Source: CAWALV01 sp963782965 (GTDB lineage Bacteria > Actinomycetota > Actinomycetes > Acidothermales > Acidothermaceae). From it: a stretch of DNA of 64,000 nucleotides. Shown here piece after piece: positions 17,196 through 26,129 of the stretch. The position numbers were made by a program, and so were the translations under genes. The stretch lies in NCBI GenBank assembly GCA_963782965.1, contig CAWALV010000006.1, positions 1,116,001 to 1,180,000 on the forward strand. The letters run 5' to 3'. Under the pieces are notes generated by a model. That model saw only the letters and a program-made list of their open reading frames with translations, was not told the DNA's origin and ran no database searches. The first letter of the stretch is position 1; every line of letters begins with the position of its first letter.

Positions 17196-18638
17196 ATGGT
17201 GTACACGAACAGGTCTTGGGCGCGTTGGGGTTCGCGGGGCGGCGCAGCGCTCGCGGCCGCACTCGTCCTCGTGGGTGGCGCTGCCGTAGCCGCGCACGCC
17301 GCGCCGTCGACCAAGTACTACACGGCCACGCTTGCGCCGTCGGCAGTGCCGGCGAGTGCGAGCCAGCAGGCGTTCACGCTGACACTCACCAACTGCGGAA
17401 CCGGTACACCCGGTTGCCCCAACCCGAGCAAGCAGTCGTTCGGCTCTGCCGACGTGCAGCTCGACCCCGCATTCGGCAATCTCTCCGCGACCGTGTCGAC
17501 CCCGGGCTGGAGCGCTCACGTCTCCAGGGTGCCGGGCTTGATCGAGCTACGACCGAGCGGCAAGAAGGCCGGCGCCATCGCTCCGGGACAGTCGCTGGTC
17601 GTGTCTGTGCTCGCCGACACGCCGTCGACGATCGGTACCTACACCTGGACCACCGAGGTGAAGCAGGCCAACGACTTCCACGGCGCGGGTAACAACTTCC
17701 TCCTCGCGGGAAGCCAACCGCAGGTCTTCGTCGGCGTGCCCGACCACCTCGCATTCGTCACGCAGCCGTCCAACGTGCAGGTGACGACGTCGAGCTCGAC
17801 CTCGGCGATCTGCCCGCCGCCGAGCGTGCAGGTCGTGGCGGCCGACGGCAGCCCGGTGACCGCCGGTAGCGCGCAGGTCCAGCTCGCCGCCGATCCGGCG
17901 TTCGGCGATCCAAGTCTCGGTGGGACGACGACAGCGACCACCGTCGCAGGCTTGGCGACCTTCGGGACGCCCGACTGCAGCTCAGGCGTCGACGCGCACA
18001 ACCTCGGCACCGGGTACCGGCTGGCGGCCACTGCCGTGTGGACCTACGGCAGCCTGCAGGTGGTGCTCGCGACAGCCCAGGACTCCACGAGTTTCGACGT
18101 CATCCAGCTCGTCACGACGTGCCCTGCGAACAGTGCCTGCGGTGGCACGACGTCCGGCGACAACACGATCGTCGACGTCGATGCCGGGCCGGCGCCGACG
18201 CCCGACCAGCTGCAGATCGCCGTGGGCCTCGACCCCTTCGCTCTTACGCAATGCCGGCCGTTCGCGGCGCCCGTCGGGATGGAGATCACCCGGGTGCTCC
18301 TCGACCACCGCGACAAGACGGTCACGCTGACCTACGGCAGCGCGCTCGTGAACCAGACGAGCAACGACGGCATCTCGTTGTTCCGTACCTGCTTCTCGGC
18401 CCCGTGGAGCGACTGGGTCACCGACTCGCGCAGCGCACCGACGTACAACCCGGCCACCGGTGAATACGAGGGCTTGCTGCCGCGGTGCGGCGGCACCGGA
18501 CTGGCTGCGTTCAACCCGTGCGTTGTCTCCGCGCAGGAGAACGAGTCGACTGACGAGAGCGGCGAGAGCAACGAGACCGTGACGGTCGTCGTCTCGATCC
18601 CGTACGAGAACGGCCGGTCCGACCCGAAGCTGTGGTGA
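17196..18638 (+). CDS. Secreted protein of unknown function, 480 residues
   Basis: The N-terminus is a Sec signal peptide (ALAAALVLVGGAAVAAHAA, cleavage near residue 36). The mature protein is rich in Thr, Ser, Val and Pro, and looks like two or three beta-sandwich modules. The first has PSAVPASASQQAFTLTLTN and a following LDPAFGNLSA; the second has FVTQPSNVQVTTSSS and AADPAFGDPSL. The two 'DPAFG' motifs suggest a repeated module. Several Cys pairs could form extracellular disulfides. The C-terminus is acidic (Glu/Ser/Asn-rich), with no anchor seen. GAGGGG precedes ATG 17196. No catalytic motif was found; adhesion or carbohydrate contact is only a guess. Confidence 0.7.
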   Translation: MVYTNRSWARWGSRGGAALAAALVLVGGAAVAAHAAPSTKYYTATLAPSAVPASASQQAFTLTLTNCGTGTPGCPNPSKQSFGSADVQLDPAFGNLSATVSTPGWSAHVSRVPGLIELRPSGKKAGAIAPGQSLVVSVLADTPSTIGTYTWTTEVKQANDFHGAGNNFLLAGSQPQVFVGVPDHLAFVTQPSNVQVTTSSSTSAICPPPSVQVVAADGSPVTAGSAQVQLAADPAFGDPSLGGTTTATTVAGLATFGTPDCSSGVDAHNLGTGYRLAATAVWTYGSLQVVLATAQDSTSFDVIQLVTTCPANSACGGTTSGDNTIVDVDAGPAPTPDQLQIAVGLDPFALTQCRPFAAPVGMEITRVLLDHRDKTVTLTYGSALVNQTSNDGISLFRTCFSAPWSDWVTDSRSAPTYNPATGEYEGLLPRCGGTGLAAFNPCVVSAQENESTDESGESNETVTVVVSIPYENGRSDPKLW

Positions 18639-18641
18639 TGG

Positions 18642-21600
18642 TCAGGTGCGCGAGACGAGCACCGGCTCCGCGACCCTGACGATGCCCAGCTGATCGAGGA
18701 GCGCAGCACACTCGGTTGCGATGGCTGGATCGCCGCTGATACCGGCTGCCTCACGGACGGCGAGCAAGGCATGCAGGCCCCAAGCGACCTCGTGCCGGGC
18801 CTGTCGCTCTCGGGCACCGGCGAGGCTGCTCTCCAGCGAACCGAGCGCGGCCGGGTGGTTGCCGAGGCAGGCGAGCGCGAGACCGCGCACCCGCTGCAGT
18901 ACTGGCACCTGCGGCAGGATCGCGGCGGACGGCGCGGCGCGGGTGAGCGCGTCGTCCGCGGCCGAAAGCGCCGCCTCGAAGGCACCGCTCAACAGCAGGC
19001 ATTCGGCCAGCCGGGCGTCGGTTTCCAACACCTCGCCGTGCTCGCCGTCGCGGACGTAGTCCTCACGTGCCGAGCGCAGCGCCTGTAGTGCTTCGTCGAA
19101 CCGGCCGGCGCGGGCGGCGAGCCGGCCCAGCTGGCTCTTCCCGAACGCCACGAACGACGGCGCTGCGGCAGCGCGCCACACCCGCTGCGCATCGCGCAGC
19201 AATGGCTCGGCGTCGGCAAGCCGGCCCTGGTCGGACAAGACCTCGGCCATGTTGCCCGACTCCACGGCCGCGGTGAACTGGTCGCCGGCTCGTTCGCAGG
19301 CGACCTTGGACTCGCGGTAGTAGTCGACCGCGACGTCCCACTCGCCGCGAAAGTAGGCGCGGATGCCCAGCTGGTTCAAGACGCGGGCTTCCTCCCACGG
19401 TCGCGAGCCGAGCTTGCGCCAGATCTCGAGCGCCCGCTGCGCATGTTCGCCGTTGCCCGGCCGGCCGAGCGTCATCTCGCAGTTGTCGAGCCAGACCAAC
19501 GCGGTCGCGAGCGCATCCTGGGCGCCGGCCTCCTCCGCGACGCCGACGGCCTGCGCGAGCGAGTCGACCGCCTCGTCGTCGCGACCCTGCCAGTGCCGGA
19601 TGAGGCCGTACTGCGCCGCGCACTGCGCCCGCAGCCGTGCTGCATCGGCTCCGGTCGCCGATTCGAGGCAGTTACGGGCTTTCGTCAGCCACCGCAAGGC
19701 GCTTGCGAACCGGCCCGCCCGGTCTGCGACGAGTGAGCACTTGTAGCACAAGCGTGCGTGATCGACGTCTGCGAGGACGAGCGTGCGGGCGAACCGGTAG
19801 GAGAGTGCTGCCCGAGAGAAGTCGCCCAGCTTGTACCGGGCGTCGGCCAGAGCTTCGGCGACTTCGGCGAGCCGCGTACCGTCACGGTCCTGCACCCGAC
19901 GCGCCGCGTCGATCGCGCGCTCGTAGAGTTCCGCCGCCTCCGCTTGCGCATGGATGTCGCGAGCCCGGTCTCCCGCGACGCTCGCGTATCGCCACGCGAC
20001 CTGGAAGTCGCGCGCGTGCCAGTAGTGCAAAGAGAGGAGGTCGGCGACGTCGTCCGGTCGGCCCTCGGCACGTCGCTCGATCACTTCACCGGCCAACCCG
20101 TGCAGGGCTTGGCGCCGTTGGAAAGGCAAACCCTCGTACGCGGTGTCGCGCGCCAACGCGTGGCGGAATCGCAAGACCCGCCCGTCGGAGTCGACGAAGT
20201 CGCCGAGCAGCGTTGCCGCCGACCCCACGTCGACGCCTTCCGCCGTCAACATCTCGTCGAGCACGTCCATGTCGGCGCTCGCGCCGAGAACCGATGCGAT
20301 GCGCAGCACGCGTCGTGCAAGGGGTGGCAGCCGGTCGATCTGGACGGCGATCACGCCCTCGACGGAGTCGGGCAGCGCCGACATCGTCGCTCCGTTGCGG
20401 GTCGCCCCGAGCAACTCCTCGACGAAGAGCGGGTTGCCGCCCGCTCGCCGGCTCAGCATCGCCAGTTCGTGCGGTGGCAGCGGGCGGTCCTCGGTTGCCG
20501 ACTTGACCATCGCGTCGACGGCGGCGGGCGGTAGACCGGACAGTTCCATCCGGTGAGCAGTTCCGGGATCGAACGCCGCGATCTCCGGTGGCCGCGGGTG
20601 TGAGGTGGCGAGGACGAGCCACGGGCGCTCGTCCGCCTGTGCTGCGATCCGGCGGAGCAGATCGCGAGAGGCGTCGTCGAGCAGGTGCGCGTCCTCGACG
20701 ACGAGCAGCAGCGGCCCTGGTACGAGCAGCGACAGGAATCGGATCGCCTGGAGTTCCTGTTGCGTCTTGCGAAAGGTCGCTTCAAGCGCATCGACCTCGG
20801 GCGTTGACGCCATCTGCGCGCCGACGACAGCGGCCAGGAGCGGCAGCCACCGCTCGAGGCTGGGCGCCGCGTTCTTCACGACGGCGCGCAACGCCTCGCC
20901 GGCCGTTTCGCGGTCGGCCTCTTCTGCGATGCCCGCCAGCTGCCGGAGCAGCCGGCGAAAGGGCGCGTAGGGAGTCGTGGAGTGGTACTGGTCGCAGCCG
21001 GCCGCGCAGACGGTTACCGCACCGGCACGCGCGAGCAGTTCGGCGACCAGTCTGGACTTGCCGATGCCCGGCGCGCCGGCGATCTCCCAAACCTGTCCGG
21101 TGCCTGCCCGGGCGACGTCCAAGGCTGCGAGTAGCTGGCCCAGCTCCTCGTCACGGCCGCCGAAGGCGAGTTCCGTTCGCCCTGCGCCGACCCCCGCACC
21201 GAGCGCCTTGCCGAGGCGGTGCGCATGCACCGGACGCGCCTTGCCTTTGACCGTGAACGGCGCGAGCCGCTCGGTCGCGTACGCCGTCCGGGCCCGCGCT
21301 ACGACAGTCTCGCTGGCGTACACCTCGCCCGGTGCGGCTTTCGCCATCAGGCGGGCGGCGAGGTTCACCGCATCTCCCTTCACCGAGTAGGTGCGGCGAA
21401 ACGGTGGGCCGAACTCACCGGAGTAGACCCGCCCGTAGTTGACCCCGGCGCGCACGCTCAGGTGAGTGGCAGAGTCGACGATCTCCCGGACGGCGGCGAG
21501 GATGCGGTCCTCGTCGTTGCCGGCGCTGCGCGGCGCACCGCTGACGAGCATCACCTTTCCGCCGTCCGTGCCGACGTCGGTCTCCCAGAAGGTGACCTGG

Positions 21601-22451
21601 TGGCGCTGTGCGGATTCCTGGCAGGCGCGGATGAATGCGTCGATCTCACGGCTCGCGGTGTCGATGCCGCGATGGAGCAGCGTTGCGATGCCGGAGAACT
21701 CGACGAACGCGACGCCGATCATTCGGTGCTCGCCGTCACTTCCGCCGCTCAGCAGATGATCGCGGGTGATCTCGGGCACGCAGCCCCCCAGATCGGCGCC
21801 GCTCAGGTCTCGGGTGCGCAACTCGAGGTGCGGTTTCGCAGCCGGTGACCGCGCCAGCAGGAAGCCGCCACTCTTGGGTTCGCCGACGAAGCGCGGCCGG
21901 ATCGCCCGAGCTGTCTTCGAGCTCATGACGATCTCGCCTGCTTCGGCGACCGTCTCCATCGACACGGCTTCCGTCGCCGCCTGGCCGCAGATCACGAGCT
22001 CGCGATGCACGCTGCCGACGAGAAAGAAGTCGAAGACGCCCGTGTGCAGGCCGATCGACATGCGAAGGTCGATCTTGCCCACCGACGTCTGGAGGTGGCC
22101 GACCTGTCGGAGGGTGCGCCGCATCTGGTGCGCTGCGGTGCACGCACGTGCCGCGTCGTCCTCGCCCTCGAACAGCAGCAGGACGGCGTCGCCGCCCCAT
22201 TTCACCAGCCAGGCTCCGTAGTCGTAGGCAACGGCCAGCAACGCGGCGAAGGTGACGTCGAGGGTGTCACTCATCTCCTCGGCGCCGATCTTGCCCTTGC
22301 TCGCCAGGCGCTCGGTGAGTTTGGTGAATCCCGAGATGTCGACGAACGCCAGTGTGCCGGTCGCCGTCCGGTGCCGCTCGTGCGGCGCCTCGATCAGCCA
22401 GTCGATGACGAAGCCCGCGACGAAGGGGCGCAGCCGCTGCGCAGGCTCCAT
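18642..22451 (-). CDS. Double class III cyclase domains fused to AAA ATPase and TPR repeats
   Basis: This 1269-residue regulator has four parts. Cyclase domain 1 (about 30-215) has AFVDISGFTKLTERLA, with Asp38 as metal ligand, and LVKWGGDAVLLLF, with Asp88. Cyclase domain 2 (about 245-420) has VEFSG (Glu252 instead of Asp) but keeps VKGDAVNLAARL with Asn364 and Arg368, which domain 1 lacks. Residues about 430-800 are an AAA-type ATPase with P-loop GAPGIGKS at 460-467. The rest is TPR-like helical repeats. It should make cAMP or cGMP under control of the ATPase/TPR part. GAGAGGAG precedes ATG 22451. It is divergent from an MFS-cNBD gene. Confidence 0.85.
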   Translation of the reverse strand: MEPAQRLRPFVAGFVIDWLIEAPHERHRTATGTLAFVDISGFTKLTERLASKGKIGAEEMSDTLDVTFAALLAVAYDYGAWLVKWGGDAVLLLFEGEDDAARACTAAHQMRRTLRQVGHLQTSVGKIDLRMSIGLHTGVFDFFLVGSVHRELVICGQAATEAVSMETVAEAGEIVMSSKTARAIRPRFVGEPKSGGFLLARSPAAKPHLELRTRDLSGADLGGCVPEITRDHLLSGGSDGEHRMIGVAFVEFSGIATLLHRGIDTASREIDAFIRACQESAQRHQVTFWETDVGTDGGKVMLVSGAPRSAGNDEDRILAAVREIVDSATHLSVRAGVNYGRVYSGEFGPPFRRTYSVKGDAVNLAARLMAKAAPGEVYASETVVARARTAYATERLAPFTVKGKARPVHAHRLGKALGAGVGAGRTELAFGGRDEELGQLLAALDVARAGTGQVWEIAGAPGIGKSRLVAELLARAGAVTVCAAGCDQYHSTTPYAPFRRLLRQLAGIAEEADRETAGEALRAVVKNAAPSLERWLPLLAAVVGAQMASTPEVDALEATFRKTQQELQAIRFLSLLVPGPLLLVVEDAHLLDDASRDLLRRIAAQADERPWLVLATSHPRPPEIAAFDPGTAHRMELSGLPPAAVDAMVKSATEDRPLPPHELAMLSRRAGGNPLFVEELLGATRNGATMSALPDSVEGVIAVQIDRLPPLARRVLRIASVLGASADMDVLDEMLTAEGVDVGSAATLLGDFVDSDGRVLRFRHALARDTAYEGLPFQRRQALHGLAGEVIERRAEGRPDDVADLLSLHYWHARDFQVAWRYASVAGDRARDIHAQAEAAELYERAIDAARRVQDRDGTRLAEVAEALADARYKLGDFSRAALSYRFARTLVLADVDHARLCYKCSLVADRAGRFASALRWLTKARNCLESATGADAARLRAQCAAQYGLIRHWQGRDDEAVDSLAQAVGVAEEAGAQDALATALVWLDNCEMTLGRPGNGEHAQRALEIWRKLGSRPWEEARVLNQLGIRAYFRGEWDVAVDYYRESKVACERAGDQFTAAVESGNMAEVLSDQGRLADAEPLLRDAQRVWRAAAAPSFVAFGKSQLGRLAARAGRFDEALQALRSAREDYVRDGEHGEVLETDARLAECLLLSGAFEAALSAADDALTRAAPSAAILPQVPVLQRVRGLALACLGNHPAALGSLESSLAGARERQARHEVAWGLHALLAVREAAGISGDPAIATECAALLDQLGIVRVAEPVLVSRT

Positions 22452-22622
22452 CGCGTGCTCCTCTCGGCTTCGGTCCGTCGCGGTAGTTGGCAGGCTATTG
22501 GGCGCGGGCGTGGCAGGCACCTTCCCGCACGGCGGATTTTGCTGAGCCGGTGACGCCGGTGGTCGTTTGTGCCAAGGTCTGCATAGCCACGACGTATCGC
22601 GGCCGGGCGGAGGGCGGGAGCA

Positions 22623-24332
22623 GTGTCGGGTGCACAGACGTCGTATCGCCAGGCGCTTCGCCAACGCGACTTCCGGTTGCTCATCGGTGCGCTCAGCCAG
22701 TCGGCGATGGGCGACTGGGCCTACAACGTTGCCCTGATCGTCTACCTCTACGACCACACGCATTCTGCGGGGTGGGTCGCCGCCGGGACCCTCGGCCGGA
22801 TGGTGCCGCGGTTCTTCGCCAGCCTGTACGCCGGTGTCGTGGCCGAGCGGTTCGAGCGGGTGCGGGTGATGGTCAGCGCCGACGCGCTCAGATGCCTGCT
22901 GATGGCGGCCATGGCGCTTGCAGCCGGCTTACAAGCACCGGTCGCGGTGATGATCGCGCTCGCCGGCCTGCTGTCTGTCGCGTCGAGTGTGTACGACCCG
23001 GCTACCGCCGCGATGGTTCCGCAGTTGCTCGGCGAGGACAACCTGGCCGCCGGAAACGCGCTGATGGAAACCATCAACAACGTTGCGATCGTGGCCGGCC
23101 CGGCCCTGGGCGCGTTGGTCCTGCTCGCCGGGCACCCGTGGCTGGTCATGGCACTGGACGCCGTCACGTTCGCCGTCTCGGCTCTGCTCGTCAGCCGCAT
23201 GACAGCGCGCAGCGTGCCGACCGATGTGACGGCGTCCGGTGGGCCGCTGCGGCAGGTGATGGTCGGCGTCCGAGCGATCACCGGATCGACCAAGGCGATG
23301 ATTTTGGTCGGTTTCACGGTGGCGACAACGACGCTCTACGGCGTCGACTCCGTACTCTTCGTCTTCTTGAGCAAGGACAAGCTCGGTACCGGCGCCAACG
23401 GCTACGGCTACCTTCTCGTGGCGCTGGGCGTCGGCGGCATCGCGGCGTCGCTGTTCGTGAACCGCCTCGCCGCACTGCCCAAGCTCTCCGTGGTGTTGGC
23501 GGTCGGGATGATCGCCTATGCCGCGCCGACCGCCGCCCTGGTCTGGGTGCACTCGCCCGGGGTGGCATTCGCCGTGCAGGTCGTCAGAGGGATCGCCACG
23601 CTCGTCGTCGACGTCCTGGCGGTGACGGCGTTGCAGCGCTCGCTCGCTCCCGAACTCATCGCCCGGGTGTTCGGCGTGATCTGGGCCGTGGTCATCGCCG
23701 GCCTCGCCGCTGGGGCCTTCGTGACGCCTTTCCTCTTGCATGGGGCCGGGTTGAACGGCGCGTTGCTGGTTGCTGGCCTCGTGGTACCGGCGGGGGTGGT
23801 CCTGGTGTATCCGGGCCTTGCCTCGATCGACCGGGCGGTCAGCGCCCATACCGTCGCCCTCGCTCCGCGGATCCGCGTCCTGGAGACGCTGCAGATCTTC
23901 GCGGCGGCTCGGCCGGCCGCATTGGAACGGCTCGCCGATGCCGCTACCGAGATCACGGTCGAGCACGATCAGGCGCTGGTCACCGAAGGAGACCCGGCCG
24001 ACGCGTTGTTCGTCCTGGTCTCCGGCGAGGTCGACGTGTCGGCCCTTGGCGAGGCGGGGGGCGTACCGCGGCACATCCGCTCGTTGCAGGCTCCGGCGTA
24101 CTTCGGCGAGATCGGCCTGCTGCGGCATGTTCCCCGGACGGCGACAGTACGGTCGCGCGGTACCTGTGTCGTGTGGCGGATCGACGGCGATACCTTCATG
24201 AGCGTTCTCGACGAGAACGCGCCCTCGCGGCTGCTGATGCAGGGCATGGCCACCCGGTTGGCGGTCACGCACCCGTCTCATGCGGTGGCGCTGGCTGCTC
24301 AGGCCCACGACTCTGCAGTTTCTGAAGACTAA
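22623..24332 (+). CDS. MFS transporter fused to a C-terminal cyclic-nucleotide-binding domain
   Basis: This 569-residue protein has about 12 membrane spans (residues about 15-410; FRLLIGALSQSAMGDWAYNV at the start) of the major facilitator superfamily. A cytosolic CRP-type domain follows (about 425-550; LVTEGDPADALFVLVSGEVD). The phosphate-binding cassette is intact: FGEIGLL, then PRTATV with the conserved Glu and Arg, so cyclic nucleotide binding is plausible. GTG 22623 follows GGAGGG. The substrate is unknown; the MFS part resembles the drug/siderophore exporter group. It is divergent from the cyclase gene (171 bp), which may supply its ligand. Confidence 0.85.
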   Translation: MSGAQTSYRQALRQRDFRLLIGALSQSAMGDWAYNVALIVYLYDHTHSAGWVAAGTLGRMVPRFFASLYAGVVAERFERVRVMVSADALRCLLMAAMALAAGLQAPVAVMIALAGLLSVASSVYDPATAAMVPQLLGEDNLAAGNALMETINNVAIVAGPALGALVLLAGHPWLVMALDAVTFAVSALLVSRMTARSVPTDVTASGGPLRQVMVGVRAITGSTKAMILVGFTVATTTLYGVDSVLFVFLSKDKLGTGANGYGYLLVALGVGGIAASLFVNRLAALPKLSVVLAVGMIAYAAPTAALVWVHSPGVAFAVQVVRGIATLVVDVLAVTALQRSLAPELIARVFGVIWAVVIAGLAAGAFVTPFLLHGAGLNGALLVAGLVVPAGVVLVYPGLASIDRAVSAHTVALAPRIRVLETLQIFAAARPAALERLADAATEITVEHDQALVTEGDPADALFVLVSGEVDVSALGEAGGVPRHIRSLQAPAYFGEIGLLRHVPRTATVRSRGTCVVWRIDGDTFMSVLDENAPSRLLMQGMATRLAVTHPSHAVALAAQAHDSAVSED

Positions 24333-24345
24333 GGACACCAGCGCC

Positions 24346-25179
24346 TTGCGAGTACACCTGTGCGGCGTGCGCGGTTCGACCCCGGCGCCGGGTCGAGGGT
24401 TCCTGCGATACGGCGGGCACACCTCGTGCGTCGCCCTGGCGCACGACGGCGAACCCCCGACGCTGATACTCGACGCCGGCACCGGGCTTCGCCGGGTCAC
24501 CGGGCTCTTGGGGGAGGCGCCGTTCCGCGGCAGCATCCTGCTCACGCACCTGCATTGGGACCACGTCCACGGGCTGCCGTTCTTCGAAGCCGGTGCGCGC
24601 CCGGGGCACGCGGTCGACGTCCGGTTGCCGGCCCTCGACGGCGACGCCGTGGCGACGCTTGCGCGCGGACTTTCGCCGCCGCACTTTCCGGTCGGGCCAC
24701 GCGACCTCGGCTCGGGGTGGTGCTTCAGCGCGCTCGAGGACGGGCTTGTTCAGGTCGCCGGTTTCGACGTCGAGGTGCGCGAGATCCCGCACAAGGGCGG
24801 CCGCACTCTCGGCTTCCGGGTCACCGACGGCACAGGCACCATCGCCTACCTGCCCGACCATCACCCGCTCGGTGCGGGTGCCGGGCCGGACGGGCTGGGG
24901 GAGTACCACCCGGCAGCGATGGAACTGGCTCGCGGCGTCGACGCGCTCTTCCACGATGCCCAGTTCCGGGCTGCCGAGTTCCCCGGCGTCGCTTACCTCG
25001 GCCATTCCGCCGTGGAGTATGCGGTCGGACTCGCCCGCGCCGCCGGCGTCCGTGAACTCGTGTTGTTCCACCACGCTCCCGGCCGCACCGACGCCGAGAT
25101 CGACCAGATCATCGCCGCGCTGCCGGACGCCGGCATTCCGGTGCGGGCCGCGGCTGAAGGTGCGGAGTTGGCGCTGTAG
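24346..25179 (+). CDS. MBL-fold metallo-hydrolase
   Basis: This 277-residue metallo-beta-lactamase-fold protein has the metal motif THLHWDH at residues 67-73 (His68, His70, Asp72, His73). Further ligands are likely in DALFHDAQF, GHSAVEYA and LFHHAPGRTD. The start HLCGVRGSTPAPG and the RYGGHTSC segment match MBL hydrolases of the phosphodiesterase/RNase Z-like type. TTG 24346 is chosen because AAGGAC lies about 9 bases upstream and conservation begins there. It starts 13 bp after the MFS-cNBD gene, probably in one operon. Relatives include cyclic nucleotide phosphodiesterases, which would fit the cyclase context, but this is inference. Confidence 0.8.
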   Translation: MRVHLCGVRGSTPAPGRGFLRYGGHTSCVALAHDGEPPTLILDAGTGLRRVTGLLGEAPFRGSILLTHLHWDHVHGLPFFEAGARPGHAVDVRLPALDGDAVATLARGLSPPHFPVGPRDLGSGWCFSALEDGLVQVAGFDVEVREIPHKGGRTLGFRVTDGTGTIAYLPDHHPLGAGAGPDGLGEYHPAAMELARGVDALFHDAQFRAAEFPGVAYLGHSAVEYAVGLARAAGVRELVLFHHAPGRTDAEIDQIIAALPDAGIPVRAAAEGAELAL

Positions 25180-25198
25180 GCCGCGACCGGACGGCGAG

Positions 25199-26071
25199 TC
25201 AGCCGGCGAAGGCGCGCACGGGCCGGCCGCGCACACCCGGGTCGTAGGCATACAACGAGCCCGCCGCCGGCTCGGCGTCCGGCGGCAGGTTCTCGCGCGT
25301 CGTCGTGATGAAGAGCCGGTCGAGGGCGTCTCCGCCGAACGTGCAGGCGGTCGGTCGGGAGACGGGCAGCTCGATGACGCCGTCGAGCCCCCCGGTCGGC
25401 GAATACCTGTGTACGGCGTGGCCCGCGTACAACGCGACCCACACGTAACCGTCGGCGTCGACGGTGAGACCGTCGGGTGAGCCGGCGCCGTCGGCGATCT
25501 CCGCGAGAACGCGCTTCCCGGAGAAGCCGGCGGCAGTGTCATTACCGTCGCCGTCGCCGTAGTCGTAGGCGAAGACCCGCCGGGTGGCGGAGTCGACGTG
25601 GTAGACCGTGCCGCCGTCAGGGCTCCAGTCGAGGCCGTTCGGGACCGTGAACTCGTCGAGGACCGGCGACACCGCGCGGTCCGGACCGAGCCGGAAAAGC
25701 CTGCCCCGACCAGGTGCCTGGTCGTAGGCCATCGAACCGCAGTAGAAGCGGCCCTGCGGGTCGCAGCCGCCGTCGTTCATGCGCACGCTCGAGTCGGTCC
25801 ACAACTCGGGCAGCGCGTCGAGGTGGCCCTGCGCATCTTCGAGGACGAAACCGCGCTCCACCGCGATGACGGCCCCGCCGGTGTCCCGGCGGGGCCGCAG
25901 CGCGGCAGCAAGAGAACCGACGTGCCGGCGGCTGACGTTGCCGTCAGCCGCCAGCGAGAGAACGTCACCGGCGAACATGTCGACGAAGCGCAGACCGCCC
26001 CAGGTCGGCGACCACACCGGTCCCTCGCCGTGGAAGGCCACTGGGTCGGTGATCTGCTCGGCCTTCGTCAA
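25199..26071 (-). CDS. SMP-30/gluconolactonase-like beta-propeller protein
   Basis: This 290-residue cytosolic protein of the SMP-30/LRE family carries FHGEGPVWSPTWGGLRFVD (metal Glu), SVRMNDGGCDPQGRFYCGSM (Asn and Asp ligands), FTVPNGLDWSPDGGTVYHVD and GSPDGLTVDADGYVWVALY. Family members hydrolyse sugar lactones using a divalent metal. The start is TTG 26071, without a clear ribosome site, so the first residues are uncertain. Its 3' end is 20 bp from the convergent MBL gene. With an arabinose uptake locus lacking araB/araD 15 kb away, an arabinono-lactonase role in an oxidative route is possible, but no dehydrogenase is seen here. Confidence 0.82.
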   Translation of the reverse strand: MTKAEQITDPVAFHGEGPVWSPTWGGLRFVDMFAGDVLSLAADGNVSRRHVGSLAAALRPRRDTGGAVIAVERGFVLEDAQGHLDALPELWTDSSVRMNDGGCDPQGRFYCGSMAYDQAPGRGRLFRLGPDRAVSPVLDEFTVPNGLDWSPDGGTVYHVDSATRRVFAYDYGDGDGNDTAAGFSGKRVLAEIADGAGSPDGLTVDADGYVWVALYAGHAVHRYSPTGGLDGVIELPVSRPTACTFGGDALDRLFITTTRENLPPDAEPAAGSLYAYDPGVRGRPVRAFAG

Positions 26072-26129
26072 CGCCGTTCAGTTCTGTTCACGTCGTCGCT
26101 TCTCCGTTGGATCCGCTTTCAGGCCGCCT

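Noticed and set aside
22929..24545. 538-residue minus-strand frame opposite the MFS-cNBD gene
   Set aside because: Arg/Asp/Gly-rich composition and full overlap with a recognised transporter.
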